Of a stretch of 64,000 nt of DNA, positions 9,832-19,901 are shown one piece after another. Made by a program: the position numbers and the translations under genes. The stretch lies in NCBI RefSeq assembly GCF_030066895.1, contig NZ_JASJAV010000013.1, positions 40,704-104,703 on the forward strand, read 5' to 3'. The first letter of the stretch is position 1. Each line of letters begins with the position of its first letter. Source of the DNA: Breoghania sp. (GTDB lineage Bacteria > Pseudomonadota > Alphaproteobacteria > Rhizobiales > Stappiaceae). Below the pieces are notes generated by a model. That model was not told where the DNA came from. It ran no database searches and saw nothing but the letters and a program-made list of their open reading frames with translations.

Positions 9832-10425
9832 ATGGTGGATGTGTTATTTTCGCCAGATGTTGAAACAGATGGCGCCATTCCAGGTTCATATTCTATGCTG
9901 TATTTTGCTCTAGTAGTCTTTTTCTCTATTATACGCCGGAACCTATGACGGCAATACATTCTTTCGCCCGCGTGGATATGATCGGTTTTTTTTATCGAGA
10001 AATTAAGCCTATTTCCGAAGATTTCGATCCGGAAGCCCTGGCAATCAATGGGCTCAATCGAGACGAACTAACCCTGCGTGGCGTATCACCAAGCGAAGCG
10101 ATGGACGAAGCCTTTGATTGGATTCAGAAAATGTCCAACGCTGGGAACCCCGTGCTGGTGGCCTACCCACTGTCCTTCGATTGGACTTGGCTCTACTGGT
10201 ACTTCATTCGGTATTCTAAACGCGGCTCACCGTTTGGCCATTCGCCCTGTTTTGACCTTAAGACCGCAGTTGCCCTTACAAACAGGACGAACCATAAATT
10301 CGTCTAGTAAAGCAAAGCTTCCCGTTCGCTTTGCGTCGAGCTATCCGCACACCCATCATGCCGTTGATGATGCGATAGAGCAGGCAGAAATGTTTTCTAA
10401 CATTTTTGAAGGGAGGAATGGATGA
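9832..10425 (+). pseudogene. DnaQ-like (DEDDh) 3'-5' exonuclease, degraded
   Basis: Exonuclease motif I is in FSPDVETDGAIPGSYSM (Asp-x-Glu), a central part is in ALAINGLNRDELTLRGV and VLVAYPLSFDWTWLYWYF, and motif III is in HTHHAVDDAIEQAEMF (His and Asp). The pieces lie in different frames: frameshifts near 9910, 9985 and 10300. Total 198 codons fits a compact single-domain exonuclease. Start ATG 9832 gives MVDVLFSPDVETDG. Codon use and AT content differ from the flanking GC-rich genes, which suggests transfer. It overlaps the next gene by 4 bases, so the two formed an operon. Known: DEDDh enzymes remove nucleotides from DNA or RNA 3' ends. Role here is unknown; housekeeping DnaQ is unlikely because no polymerase context is present. 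Confidence 0.75.
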
Positions 10426-11291
10426 AATATATCGAGGAAAGAAAGAAAATAGCTTTAGACCGTATCAGTGAACTTAATTCGAAACTTGAGAAAGCGAATT
10501 AAATAATTGCCGGAGCAGCTTGCGTCTATGCTACAGGTTATTTTGGCCGCCTAGAAGTGGGTGAGAGAAATTCTATTAATGCGCTTTGGATGCTGAACTT
10601 TGACGCAGATGAGAAGTATCTAGAAATTAAATATATTTATGAATTTAAATATCATATTGGTACGGCAGAGAGTGATTATCGTAATACATTAACTGGACGA
10701 TTACTTACTTTTCTGGAAAGTCGTCTTCTTGTTGAGGAGTCAGTTTATGACCAGCTTCTCGATGAAGTAATAGCTACATACTGGAGGGATTAGTGGGATC
10801 ACTCCGCAGACTTCATTCCTGCCTTTCTGATGAATGATATCCTTCGCCTATGGCGCACTTTCTGCGTCAACTATGAATCTAAACGGCGCTCAAAAAAGAG
10901 CAACGCCAAAATCAAGAATCACAAACTGAAACATAGCAGGATGCTAACCTGTTATTCCGCATCATTTTTTCTTTTAGCGGTGTATAAATTGGATAGTACA
11001 GTTTCTCCCCAGCGTGCAAAGGAAATGACAAAGCTAACCCCCACTGAGCGCTTGCAATGGCTACTAAGGGAACCAACTTTCAAAGAAGTCCACGGTCAGA
11101 TTTCTAAGATTTTGGAAATGTATGGAAATTTCCTAGAACGAATGGATCAACCCAAAGAAAAACTTTATGAGACGTTCGAAAGTCATAACAAATAGTGGCT
11201 CGAAAAATCATATGATTTTGGTGATACGCTTTCTGATGTTTTGTCAAAATTAGGTGAGGATACGAGATTTTTTAGATTGGTTGTGGTATAA
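10422..11291 (+). pseudogene. Nucleotidyltransferase-like protein (DUF294-like), three in-frame stops
   Basis: 290 codons, one frame throughout, interrupted by TAA 10500-10502, TAG 10791-10793 and TAG 11193-11195. Near the N-terminus VYATGYFGRLEVGERNSINA resembles the nucleotidyltransferase motif G-S/Y-x-G-R-x-E followed by S-D-x-D, but the metal-binding Asp pair reads SINA, so the active site is degraded or shortened. The downstream helical half (NDILRLWRTFCVNYESKR, KLKHSRMLTCYS, MTKLTPTERLQWLL) is well preserved and resembles proteins with an N-terminal nucleotidyltransferase domain. Family assignment is from memory of these motifs. AT-rich like the exonuclease it overlaps by 4 bases. The pair looks like a small transferred accessory module, now dead. 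Function unknown. Confidence 0.6.
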
Positions 11292-11540
11292 ATTAACAAC
11301 AGTATTGATTTGTTCAGGCATCTTCGAGAGCTACGCCCTAAAGTTGAAGTAGACTATTCGGTGTTCTTTTGACATTTCGCAGTCCTGAGCGCTCGTCTTG
11401 AAAAAGAGCGAAAATTGAGCGTTATCGGAGCACAATCGGATAACTTCATTAAATCGTCCGCAGATGCCTAATGGGTAAAGTGAAGTGCTTTTTGTCTAGC
11501 TCGAAATTACTGATCTTCTTGCGGACTCCTGTCTCACCAC
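11292..11540. other. AT-rich remainder of the island
   Basis: No recognisable gene. Short open frames only. Composition returns to GC-rich at the terminator that follows, which marks the right-hand border of the island. Confidence 0.5.
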
Positions 11541-11576
11541 AAAAAAAAGCAGCCCCCACCTCCCGGCAGGGGCCGC
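11541..11576 (-). terminator. Rho-independent terminator of the MetE-like gene
   Basis: On the minus strand, a GC-rich hairpin (GCGGCCCC pairing with GGGGGCTGC, including one G-T pair) is followed by eight T. It lies about 32 bases after the stop of the minus-strand gene ending at 11608. Confidence 0.85.
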
Positions 11577-11607
11577 TGTCATCTCTCAGCCAAATCCGAC
11601 AGGCGAC

Positions 11608-12631
11608 TTACTTGTCGACGCCGCCCCAGATGGCTTCGGCCGTTTTGACCACCAGTTCCAGCTTGCGGCACTGGTCGTCCATGGTGATCTTGTTGCCTTC
11701 TTCCGTGGAGGAGAAGCCGCACTGCGGGGCAATGCCGAGCTGGCTGATGCCGCAGTACTTTCTGGCTTCCTCGAACTTGCGCTTCAGATCGTCGAGGCTC
11801 TCAAGTTCCGGCGTCTTCGTGGTGATGAAGCCCGGCAGCACGCGCTTGTTGCCCTTGGGCAGAAGCTTCAGCGGCTCCACCGAACCTGCGCTCTCGGAAT
11901 CGTATTCCATGAAGTAGATGTCGATGCCGGTCTTGTTGAAGATCGCATCGGCCGCCAGATCGTAGGCGCCCTCGGCCGCGTAGGTGGAGGCGAAATTGCT
12001 CCGGCACAGATGCATGCTGATCTTCATATCGGCGAGGCGATCCTTGATCGCCTCGTCCATCTGCAGGTAGCGGCAGCCGGCGTCGTAGAAGGCCTGAACC
12101 GCCTTGGCGTAGGTCTTGGCCAGATCCGCGAACAGGACGTTGAGGTCCTTGTATTCCTCCGGCGCGATGTCTTCCGGCGCGGTGCGGAAATGGCAGCACG
12201 AGGGGCCGGGGATGGGGATCTTCGGTTGAACCTTGGTGTGGGCGGCGGCGAACTTGAAGTGCTCGATCATCGGGTGATCGGCGGGGAAGTCCATCTTGCC
12301 GGTGATCGTGGGATAGATCGGCCGTAGCTTCATGCCGTGGAACTGGACGCCTTCCTGACGCTCGTCGAGGTCGAAGCCGGTCAGCCCGCCCATGAAATCA
12401 TAGTGCCATAAGGAGCGGCGCTGTTCGCTGTCGGTCACGGCCTTGAGCCCGACCTCTTCCTGCATCTTGATGACGTCGATGATCGCCGCGTCCTCGACCT
12501 TCTTCAGATCGGTCGCCGAAATCGACTTGTCTTCGAAAAACGTCTTGCGCGCGGTCTTGACACTGTCGGGGCGCAGCAGGCTTCCGACATGGTCGGGCAC
12601 GATACGGCGCACCGGTAACGGGTTCGCTCAT
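11608..12631 (-). pseudogene. Cobalamin-independent methionine synthase (MetE C-terminal domain) family protein
   Basis: About 340 residues corresponding only to the catalytic C-terminal half of MetE. Zinc ligands are present: MHLCRSNF (His-x-Cys), the Glu in YFMEYDSES and the Cys in IAPQCGFSS. Such short MetE homologues transfer methyl groups from various donors to homocysteine or other thiols; the donor is not known. One frameshift: ATG at 12629-12631 after a strong CTGGAGGAAACAG ribosome site gives MSEPVT, then one extra G near 12612 shifts out of frame before RRIVPDHVGSLLRPDSVK. Everything after that is intact to the stop, so an internal start could still give an almost full-length protein. 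It has its own terminator. Confidence 0.85.
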
Positions 12632-12900
12632 CTGTTTCCTCCAGTTCGAATTCTTCTTGGAGCTTGTTGAAATTGCCACCGCGGTGGGAGGCCGACATTA
12701 GGCCCGCGAACGGCAGGATTACAAGGCACACGAGATGCAACTTATCCACATACCGCGAGGGAGGCCGCGGATTTCCGGCACAAAGAAGGGGGGAGCCGGG
12801 CCGACTGCCCTGTCGGGAGCGGGCATGCGCGTACCGTCCGCAGACGACGGTTTTCGCGATCGGGGAAGGGAGGGGGAAAGCGAGGGCCTGGCCCCCGGCC

Positions 12901-13928
12901 TCAGAGCAGCGCCCTGAGCGCTTCCAGCTTGTAGTTGACGAGCCAGCCGTAATAGTTTTTCTGCGGCCAGCGGTCCTTGCCCTGCCTGCGCGCCTGGCTG
13001 AAATGAGCCGCCCGTTCCCACAGTGCCCCGACATTGTAGAGCGTCGCCGTGATGTCCGGGTTGGTGGAGATATCCACCTTCGCCACGTCTTTGTAGGCCT
13101 CGATGGCGTCCTGGATTACGGCCGCCATGTAGTGAAGCGATTTGTCCGGGTCCATCCGCCGCCTGATAGATCTCCAGCGCGTCGGAAGGCTCAAGCTTGG
13201 GGAAGCCGCTTACCTTGTGCACCCGGTCCGACATCTTGAGGATCGTCAGCGGCGTCAACTGGCCGAGATCGAAGCTCTGGCCCGCAAACAGCGGTTGGAA
13301 GAAGGTGCGGTTGAAGGTCTAGTTCGGGTAGTGGACCTTGTCCACGGTGCGGCCGCGGAACGTCTGGTTCCAGACCCGCTCTTAGCACGACCACTTCACG
13401 TTGGAATCGCGCTGCATCTTGGCGGGATGACAGCGGGCGAACTGATCGCGCTTGACGAAGGTCTCCACCGGCTCTTCGTCGTACTGGAAGCTGATGTCGA
13501 GGCCCGCATAGGAGGCGGCCTTGATGTAGTAAGCCCTGGGCGCTGTCCAGCGTGTCGTAATTATAAGTGTGCTCGCCGACGATGGCGCCGATCATGTGGA
13601 CCGGATCGATCTTGTAGAGCTTCGCAACCTCCTTGATGGAGGACATCAGCCGCCGGTCGCGCTTCAAAACGCCCAGCACCTTCTTGAACTTGCGGTCGTA
13701 GGAGGACTTGAAAGCGACGGTGCGCCGGGCGGAGGCGAAGGGGATGTCGGGCTGGGTGGCGTTGCGGTTGCCTGCCGGAACTTCCTAAATCGCGGCGGCG
13801 GTTGCCGGGGTCGGAGCTATGATCGCGGGCGAGGTCACGACAAGCGTTGCAGCCAGCGCAAGGACAACCCCGCGCGGCGCGTTTTTCCGCATCAGGCGAG
13901 CGCGCATGGTCTGCAATGTGTCCGTCAT
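12901..13928 (-). pseudogene. DUF1402 family exported protein
   Basis: Signal peptide MRARLMRKNAPRGVVLALAA with cleavage near ATAAA, then segments typical of DUF1402: LYKIDPVHMIGAIVGEHTYN, VKWSC, ERVWNQTF, KMSDRVHKVSGFP and HYMAAVIQDAIEAYKDVAKV. Five lesions: TAG 13785-13787 just after the signal peptide, a frameshift near 13540, TAA 13382-13384, TAG 13319-13321, and a frameshift near 13160. The first stop truncates it right after the leader. Known: the family occurs mainly in Hyphomicrobiales and has no established function; the GEHTYN region recalls lysozyme-like folds, but that is a guess. ATG at 13926-13928 chosen; 13982 is possible. Confidence 0.75.
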
Positions 13929-14390
13929 TGTCCAATGCCGCATAAGATAAGATCCCGATACCTGTCCGAGCGAACGTATCAAAGAAAACGGATCCGATCA
14001 GCCGTGAGTATACACGGCTACCTCACCCCTATGAATGGGGCATATCGCAAGCTCGAATCGAGGGCGTTTAATACCTCGAAAACGGTGTCGCCCGGAAAGC
14101 GGGGCAAGCATTTTGGCCGCTTTCGCGCCGGACTGAGGCGAGAAGAACACACTGCGGTATTTCGCGATATCGGGCGAATGGGCGGTGAGATCGCTCCGCG
14201 CGGCGGCAAGGCGATGATGCGACATCGAAAGACGGTTCGGAGCTGCTCGCCGACCGTTTCGAGGCAAATTTGGCAATGTGTCTCGCTGTGTCTGTGCTTG
14301 CACAGCGGGAGGGCTACAGCCTATCCTGTAAAGGACAAAACAAATATGATCGTCTGCCAATTAAGAGGACGCCTTGGCAGGGGCGACCCC
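13929..14390. other. Intergenic region between divergent DUF1402 and response regulator
   Basis: 462 bases. The open frames seen here in both directions do not resemble known proteins. Likely carries both promoters; no clear operator or hairpin recognised. Confidence 0.45.
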
Positions 14391-15113
14391 ATGATAGTTT
14401 TGATAGTGGATGACCATCCGCTCGTCTGTTCCGCGCTTGGAGCGACATTGACGAGCGAGATCGCCGACTGCCGCGTGATCCAGGCCCATTCGGGAGCCGA
14501 GGCCGTGGCCGTCGTGCGAGAACGCGACGATATCGATCTGGTGCTGCTCGACCTGAAATTGCCCGACGTCGACGGCTTTCAGGGGCTGAGCCAGCTTCGC
14601 GGTGCCGCCCCGCACGTGCCCGTGCCGGTGCTCTCCGGTCTGGAGGATGCGCGCCTGGCTCAACTCGTTTCCAGCCACGGCGCGTTGGGCTTTCTGAACA
14701 AGAAGGCGAGTGCGAAGGAAATCGTTGATGCCGTCGGCTCCGTTCTGGCGGGCGAGACGGTTTTTGCCTCGCCGCAAGTTTGTCCGCGCTCGGGAGTGCC
14801 CGTGCCCGCGGCCTCGCGAAGCTCCGGGTATCAGGCGGTCGATGCGATCCGCACGCTCACCCCGCAGCAATCAATGGTGCTGAGGATGCTGGGTGAAGGG
14901 CTTCTCAACAAGCAGATCGCCTATGAGCTTTCCATCAGCGAGAGCACGGTGAAGGCGCACGTTTCCGCCATTCTCAAGAAGCTGGACGTCTCCTCGCGCA
15001 TGCAGGCCGTTCTGATGGCGCAGGGCGGCGTGTTCGATCAGGCGATCGGTTCGACCGTTAGGTCCGTATCGGCTTCCGCACCCGTACCGGCGGCCGTCGG
15101 CGCGGAAAGGTGA
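14391..15113 (+). CDS. LuxR/NarL-type response regulator, probably of the alcohol-oxidation genes
   Basis: Intact, 240 residues. The N-terminal receiver has the acidic pair in IVDDHPLV, the phosphate acceptor Asp in LVLLDLKLPDVDG and the lysine in FLNKKAS. A C-terminal LuxR helix-turn-helix (about residues 155-215) shows LTPQQSMVLRMLGEGLLNKQ and ISESTVKAHVSAILKKL. ATG 14391 begins directly before the receiver; ATG 14346 upstream is less likely. It converges on and overlaps by 76 bases the 3' end of a hybrid histidine kinase of ErcS/NahK type, and the PQQ cluster follows. In Pseudomonas, related regulators control PQQ-dependent ethanol oxidation; that this one does the same is inference. The phosphate donor would be the broken kinase next door. 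Confidence 0.88.
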   Translation: MIVLIVDDHPLVCSALGATLTSEIADCRVIQAHSGAEAVAVVRERDDIDLVLLDLKLPDVDGFQGLSQLRGAAPHVPVPVLSGLEDARLAQLVSSHGALGFLNKKASAKEIVDAVGSVLAGETVFASPQVCPRSGVPVPAASRSSGYQAVDAIRTLTPQQSMVLRMLGEGLLNKQIAYELSISESTVKAHVSAILKKLDVSSRMQAVLMAQGGVFDQAIGSTVRSVSASAPVPAAVGAER

Positions 15114-17335
15114 GCGAGATAGACGCGCAACTGGCCGGGTTTGACCGGTTTTGAAAAGTACTCGATGGATTTCTCCGTCGCCCGGCGGCGGATTTCCTGC
15201 GAACGGTCGGCGGTGATCAGGATACCCGGCATCTGCCGACCGAGATGCGCGCGCAACAGGATGATCGCGTCGATCCCGTCGATATCGCCGTCCAGATGCA
15301 GGTCGGCGGTGATCCCGTGCGGCACCAGTCCCTTCTGCCGGGCTCGTTTCAGCAGGGCCGGATAGGAAGGGGCGGTCACGCAGGTCATCTACCAGGAGGT
15401 GAGAAGCCGGACCATCGCGTTGCTGACATCTCCGTCATTTTCCAGAACGAAGAGCGGCCTTGAGCACACGTATCGTCGGCCGTACCTTGCGCGCCCGCGA
15501 TCCGCTCTGCCCCGATCTGCAGTTGCTCGTTTGCGCGCTCGGGAGCAAGCGGTACGATGACGGTAAAGCGCGAACCGCGCCCGGGCGCTGAATCGAGCTC
15601 GATCCGGTGCGACAGAAACCCCGCTGCCCGTTTGACGATGGCAAGCCCCAGCCCCAGCCCGCCCGGCCGGGTTTATCCAGCAATGGAGGCGCGGCGGAAT
15701 TCCTCGAAGATCGCCTGATGATGATCGCGCGCAATCCCCGGGCCGGTATCGTGGATTTCCAGCGAAACCTCGTCTCCACGGCGGCGCACGCCCAGCAGGA
15801 TGCCGCCCGACGATGTGTATTTCAGCGCATTCGACAGGAAGTTCTGCACGATGCGGCGCAGAAGCTGCGGATCGGAACACACCACGGCGGAGGAGGGGAC
15901 GACGGTCAGTTCCAGCTTCGCCTGCCTGGCGAGTGCGCCGAATTCCGTCTCCAGCGTGCGGAAGAGGTCGTGGACGGAAATATCTGAAAGCTGAGGCTCG
16001 TAGCCGCCCACATCCATCTTGGAAATGTCGAGAAGCGCGCTCAGTAGGTCCTCGGTGGAGTGGAAGGCCTGCGTAACATTGGCCAACAGCTCTCGCGCAT
16101 CGGCTGAAACGAAGCTGGAGCTGTCGAGCGCGGAGAGATAGAGCCGGGCCGCATTGAGCGGTTGCAGCAGGTCGTAGCTGGCAACGGCCAGAAAGCGGGT
16201 CTTCGACAGGTTCGCCATTTCCGCTGCCCGGGCGGCGCGCGCGTTCCAGATCGTGCGCGGTCGCCTCATGTCGGCGCACCTCGTCCTGAAGCGCGGCGTT
16301 GAGGTCGGTCAACGCGCGGGTGCGTTTTTCCACCCGTTGTTCCAGTTCCTTCTTGGAGCGTTCCAGCAGGTGGGCGGCCTCATTTTGAGCGGTGACGTCG
16401 GTCAACGTGATGACGAAGTCGTCGTCCGGCATGGAGCGAAAATTCGCCGCCACGACCCGACCACAGCGATAGGAGATTTCGAGCCTGAGCGGATAGTGGT
16501 GGCCAAGATCGGTGCCCAAGGCGCGCGCTTCCTCCTTGCGCGCCTTGGGCACGCGCCCCCCGTGGGTCTACACCAGCCGCAACAGCGCGCGCACGCCCAT
16601 GCCGGAATGCATGTCGACATAGGGCAGGTTGAGCAGCATCGCGACCTGCGAATTCCAGGCGACCAGCCGCAGTTCCGCATCGAACACCACCACCCCTTGC
16701 GCGATGGAGGCGACGGTGGCGACCAGCAGATCGGGCTGCTTGGCCATGTCGGAGAGGCAGCGGGTTTCCTGCAGGCGCTTGAAGTGGGTGATCTCGGAGA
16801 CGATGACGACGCGCCCGCCTTCCTCCGTGTCGCGCTCGCTGATCTGGATCCAGCGGCCGTCGGACAGAAGCTGTTGGAACTGGCAATGCTTGCGCAGGTG
16901 GCGTTCCACACGCGCTGCCAGCCAAGCCTGCGGATCCGTCAGCGCCTCCATGATCGCGCCTGTTTCGGCCGCCCGTTGCACGATGTCGTTGAAATGGGTG
17001 CCGGGCACCAGAATGTCGGAAAGGGCGGGGAAGAAATAGCGATAGCGGCGGCTGCACAAGACGATGCGGTCATCGCCATCATAAAGGATGATGAAGCCCT
17101 CGCCGATGGAATCGATGGCCTGCTGCAACTGGCGGCGCGCGACCTTGGCCTAGTTCATGACGCGCGCAACGCGTTGGATGCGCCGCTCCACGTTGCTCTC
17201 AAGCTCCGCCACCGACTGAAACAGCTTGAAGGCGTTGCCGGTGAAGTCGTGGCTGCGGTCGACCTGCTGGATCAGCGCATGAACCTGTTCCTGCAACTGG
17301 CGGCGCGACAGCTTGGGATCTTCGTGCTCGCTCAT
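15038..17335 (-). pseudogene. ErcS/NahK-type hybrid histidine kinase with receiver domain
   Basis: 765 codons: N-terminal coiled-coil, two PAS-like domains (IDSIGEGFIILYDGDDRIVL and SIAQGVVVFDAELRLVAWNS), a coiled-coil linker, dimerisation domain, ATPase domain (NFLSNALKYT, DTGPGIARD, GLGLGLAIVKR) and a C-terminal receiver (ITADLHLDGD, FSKPVKP). At the phosphorylation site the family sequence ASHDLLQPLNA reads ASYDLLQPLNA: the acceptor His is Tyr. Also broken by TAG 17150, TAG 16568, frameshift near 16260, TAA 15673, frameshift near 15465 and TAG 15389. Its ATG overlaps the stop of the FIST gene (ATGA), so they are co-transcribed. Inferred to sense alcohol or redox state and phosphorylate the adjacent regulator; now dead. 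Confidence 0.85.
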
Positions 17336-18413
17336 GCCCGCTCCCCGCCGCCGATGGCGATCCCCGTCAACGTATGGTTGAGATGCAGAAAGCGGTACTG
17401 CTCGCCGTAGGTGTTGAAGTCGATCATGCCGAACCGGTCGAAGATCTCCACCAGATCCCCGGTAATGATGAGCCGCTCCGCCTCCAGCCGCCGCAGGATG
17501 CAGTCGAAACAGAGGGCTGCCTTCAGCCCGCCGATGCGCTGCGACAGGCGGCTCATGTGATCGATGAGATTGTCGCGCATGTCTTACGGGTGGGCGAGCG
17601 TCAGCACGATGCCCTCGTCGATCGTGCAATAGAAATGGAGCGCGCCGTCGTCCGTCATCTTCTGGATGGCGCGCACGTGATAGTCTCCGCCCACACGCAC
17701 CAGAAGCGGATTGGCGGCGAAGATCTCCGGCGTCAGCGCGGCCACGTCCGCCCCGATGAGCCGGGTATATTCGACGGCCGCCGGTTCCGCTTTGATCGAA
17801 TAGACGATGCGCCCAGCACAATCAGCGCGCTATCTTCCAGAACCCGGCCGTTCAGAAAGATCTGCGTGGTGTCGAAATTGAGATTGTCGCCGGCCGAGGC
17901 GCCGGAGATCGGCACTTCATCGAGCGCGGCATAAGTGGAGGCGGCGATCTCCTCCTCGCGGCGGCACAATCCGTCGACGAGCAGCATGGCGAAGAAGTTC
18001 TGCTGCTGCGGATCGAGCTTGCGCAGGAGCTGGAAATAGGTCGCCTCGATCGCTTCTCCCGCGCGCTATGGAGAAGTCTGCCAGGTTCTGCAGGAGGCAG
18101 ATATCGAAGGCGAAGGCGGAGGATCGAAAGCCACCGCGATCGCCTCGTCGCCCTCATACGCCGACGAGGTGAGGCTGCCCGCAGTGGTACAACCGACCAG
18201 AACGGCTTGCGGAAAGGCGGTGGCAAGAGGCGTCACCACGTCTTCGTAAGGCAGATTGGAAGAGACGAACAGCGCGATCAGCGCCGGGTCGCACGGCGTC
18301 AGTCCACGCTTCAGTTCTTCCATCATTCGCATGGGGTTGCGCGACTTCGACCAAGCCCGGAAAACGACGGGCGCATTCGTGTCGGTCGTGCTCTCGGCCT
18401 CGACGATGGACAT
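17332..18413 (-). pseudogene. FIST-domain sensor protein
   Basis: FIST N-terminal domain (VFRAWSKSRNPMRMMEELKR, PQAVLVGCTTAGSLTS) and FIST C-terminal domain (KAALCFDCILRRLEAERL, NTYGEQYRFLHLNHTLTG). FIST proteins are small-molecule sensors that work with a kinase; here the kinase is the overlapping downstream gene. Broken by frameshifts near 18130, 18060 and 17815 and TAA at 17584-17586; the N-terminus and C-terminus remain recognisable in between. Start ATG at 18411-18413. In ErcS-type systems a FIST module belongs to the ethanol-oxidation signalling chain, which fits the PQQ genes upstream. Ligand unknown. Confidence 0.8.
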
Positions 18414-18616
18414 GGCCGCATGCGCTCTTTGCCGGCTTCGGCGTGTCTTTGACGCCCGACGACGGACGCAACGGTTGACGCAAAGTCAAGCGCGCCGGAC
18501 CCGGCTTGGCTGCAATACTGTAGTGTTAGAATAGGAAAGATGTTGTGCGGATGGTCAGGTGAATGCCGGGGCTGACGGCTGGTGGTGATGCGAAGACTGG
18601 GTATTCGCGAGTGAGA

Positions 18617-18742
18617 CCCATCCTTCGAGACGGCGCTGTGCGCCTCCTCAGGATGGCGTTGTGTGTGTTGACGGTGTCGTCAGAACCATCCCCCCGATAA
18701 CGTCATCCTGAGGAGGCGCACAGCGCCGTCTCGAAGGATGGG
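18617..18742. repeat. Family B inverted repeat, complete
   Basis: Long imperfect inverted repeat: cccatccttcgagacggc with ctcctcaggatg on the left, mirrored by catcctgaggag and gccgtctcgaaggatggg on the right, spacer about 60 bases. Sits in the 383-base gap 18414-18796 between converging transcription units; nothing else was recognised in the gap. A second full copy is at 29621 and a half copy at 3463. Confidence 0.85.
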
Positions 18743-18796
18743 CCGCATCCACACATCGCAACTGCCCGCCATCACCCACATAGTTTCGCGAACATT

Positions 18797-19189
18797 CTAG
18801 TAAAAACACCGCACCTCCGCGTCCACCTGCGCGCGGCGCAGGCGGTCGACCATCACCTTCGTGGCTGTTGTCTCGCGGAATATGGCCATCTTCTCGTCGT
18901 CGCCCGCCACCTGTCGCATGCGCAGGACCGTTTCTGCCTGGGTGTAGTCGTCATAGCTGAGAAGGGATGCCACCAGGTCGATGGAACAGGCGCATTGCCG
19001 AAGTACCGTCGCCGTCTCGCCGTTTGCGGCCATGCAACCCAGCACATAGTCGGCAACCGCTACCGTCGGATAGTCGTTTGCCCGGGCCGGGGCAAGGCTC
19101 CCGCTCACCAGAAATCCCCCGGCAAGGTAGGCGGCAGCGAGTGTTCTGCTTGCAGCAATTGACCGGGTTTTCGCGTGCAGATCTCTCAT
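18797..19189 (-). CDS. Small exported cysteine-containing protein of the PQQ gene cluster
   Basis: Intact, 130 residues. An N-terminal signal peptide (about residues 1-37, LAAAYLAGGFLVSGSLAPA) is followed by a mature helical domain with four Cys (GCMAANG, QCACSIDL, EVRCFY). Its ATG overlaps the stop of the preceding gene once that gene's last frameshift is corrected (ccATGAg). It is the last gene of a minus-strand series starting at 23361. No family recognised; periplasmic location and a link to quinoprotein alcohol oxidation are inferred from the signal peptide and operon. The Cys arrangement suggests disulfides. Confidence 0.65.
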   Translation of the reverse strand: MRDLHAKTRSIAASRTLAAAYLAGGFLVSGSLAPARANDYPTVAVADYVLGCMAANGETATVLRQCACSIDLVASLLSYDDYTQAETVLRMRQVAGDDEKMAIFRETTATKVMVDRLRRAQVDAEVRCFY

Positions 19190-19899
19190 GGTCGGACCTC
19201 CCTGAAACGATAGCTTTCGTGCAGCATCGACCCCGTGCCTTCACCGGACTGGTCGGGCGCGGCGGGCGTCTCCGTCTCAAGTGCGATAAACCCCGCCCGG
19301 CACCTCCTTGCTGAAGGTCACGGAATAGATCTTGGCGTTGAGGTCGTGCATGTCGTCCTTGTGCGGATCGCGCAGGAACGGCGTGAATGAGATCCGCGTT
19401 GCCTCGACCGTGCGGCCCGCCACCTCCATTCGCTCCGTTGTCTCCTCATAACGGCCCGGCGTTGCCATGCCTCGGCGGATGACATTTCGGAAGTAATGGC
19501 CCGATCCATTGATGCCGCGGCTCATCTGATTGACGTCGCGCTGGAAGAAGATGAGCAGCAGCGGATTGAACGTGCTGGAGACCAGCGGTCCGATCTCGCG
19601 TGCGGGGCCTTTTGCGAAAAGCGTGGCCGAGACATCGTAGGAATGATCGGAAGAGGCATCCGCGCGGGTGAAATCGAGCACGATTTCATCGGCAAACGGC
19701 TCCTCCATCAATCGCCCCTCCAGCCGGTAATCGTAGATATGAGGGTGGTCTTGGACTCGAGGGTCTCAAGGTGGTTGAAACCGTAGATCTTCGCCGCGGC
19801 GCTGTTCGGCGCGAGATCCTCGACCGCTCCGGCGGACGAGAGCGGGAGAAAGACCACGACGGTCAGGCAGAGGGCGAGGAGGCGCAGCAATGCGGGCAT
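19186..19899 (-). pseudogene. Exported protein of the PQQ gene cluster, unknown function
   Basis: Signal peptide MPALLRLLALCLTVVVFLPL then a mature beta-rich domain of about 210 residues (KIYGFNHLETLESKTTL, FADEIVLDFTRADASSDHSY, GPLVSSTFNPLLLIFFQRDV). Two frameshifts: a 2-base duplication (CTCATATC) near 19735, and one extra G in a GGGG run near 19300, after which the corrected frame ends ESYRFREVRP with its stop overlapping the next ATG. Its start lies 3 bases from the stop of the previous gene, so it is within an operon. Family not recognised by name; such proteins recur beside PQQ dehydrogenases (recalled, not checked). Confidence 0.6.
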
Positions 19900-19901
19900 G
19901 A

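Noticed and set aside
13569..14390. N-terminal extension of the response regulator
   Set aside because: The open frame runs far upstream, but the added sequence has no domain and the receiver begins right at ATG 14391.
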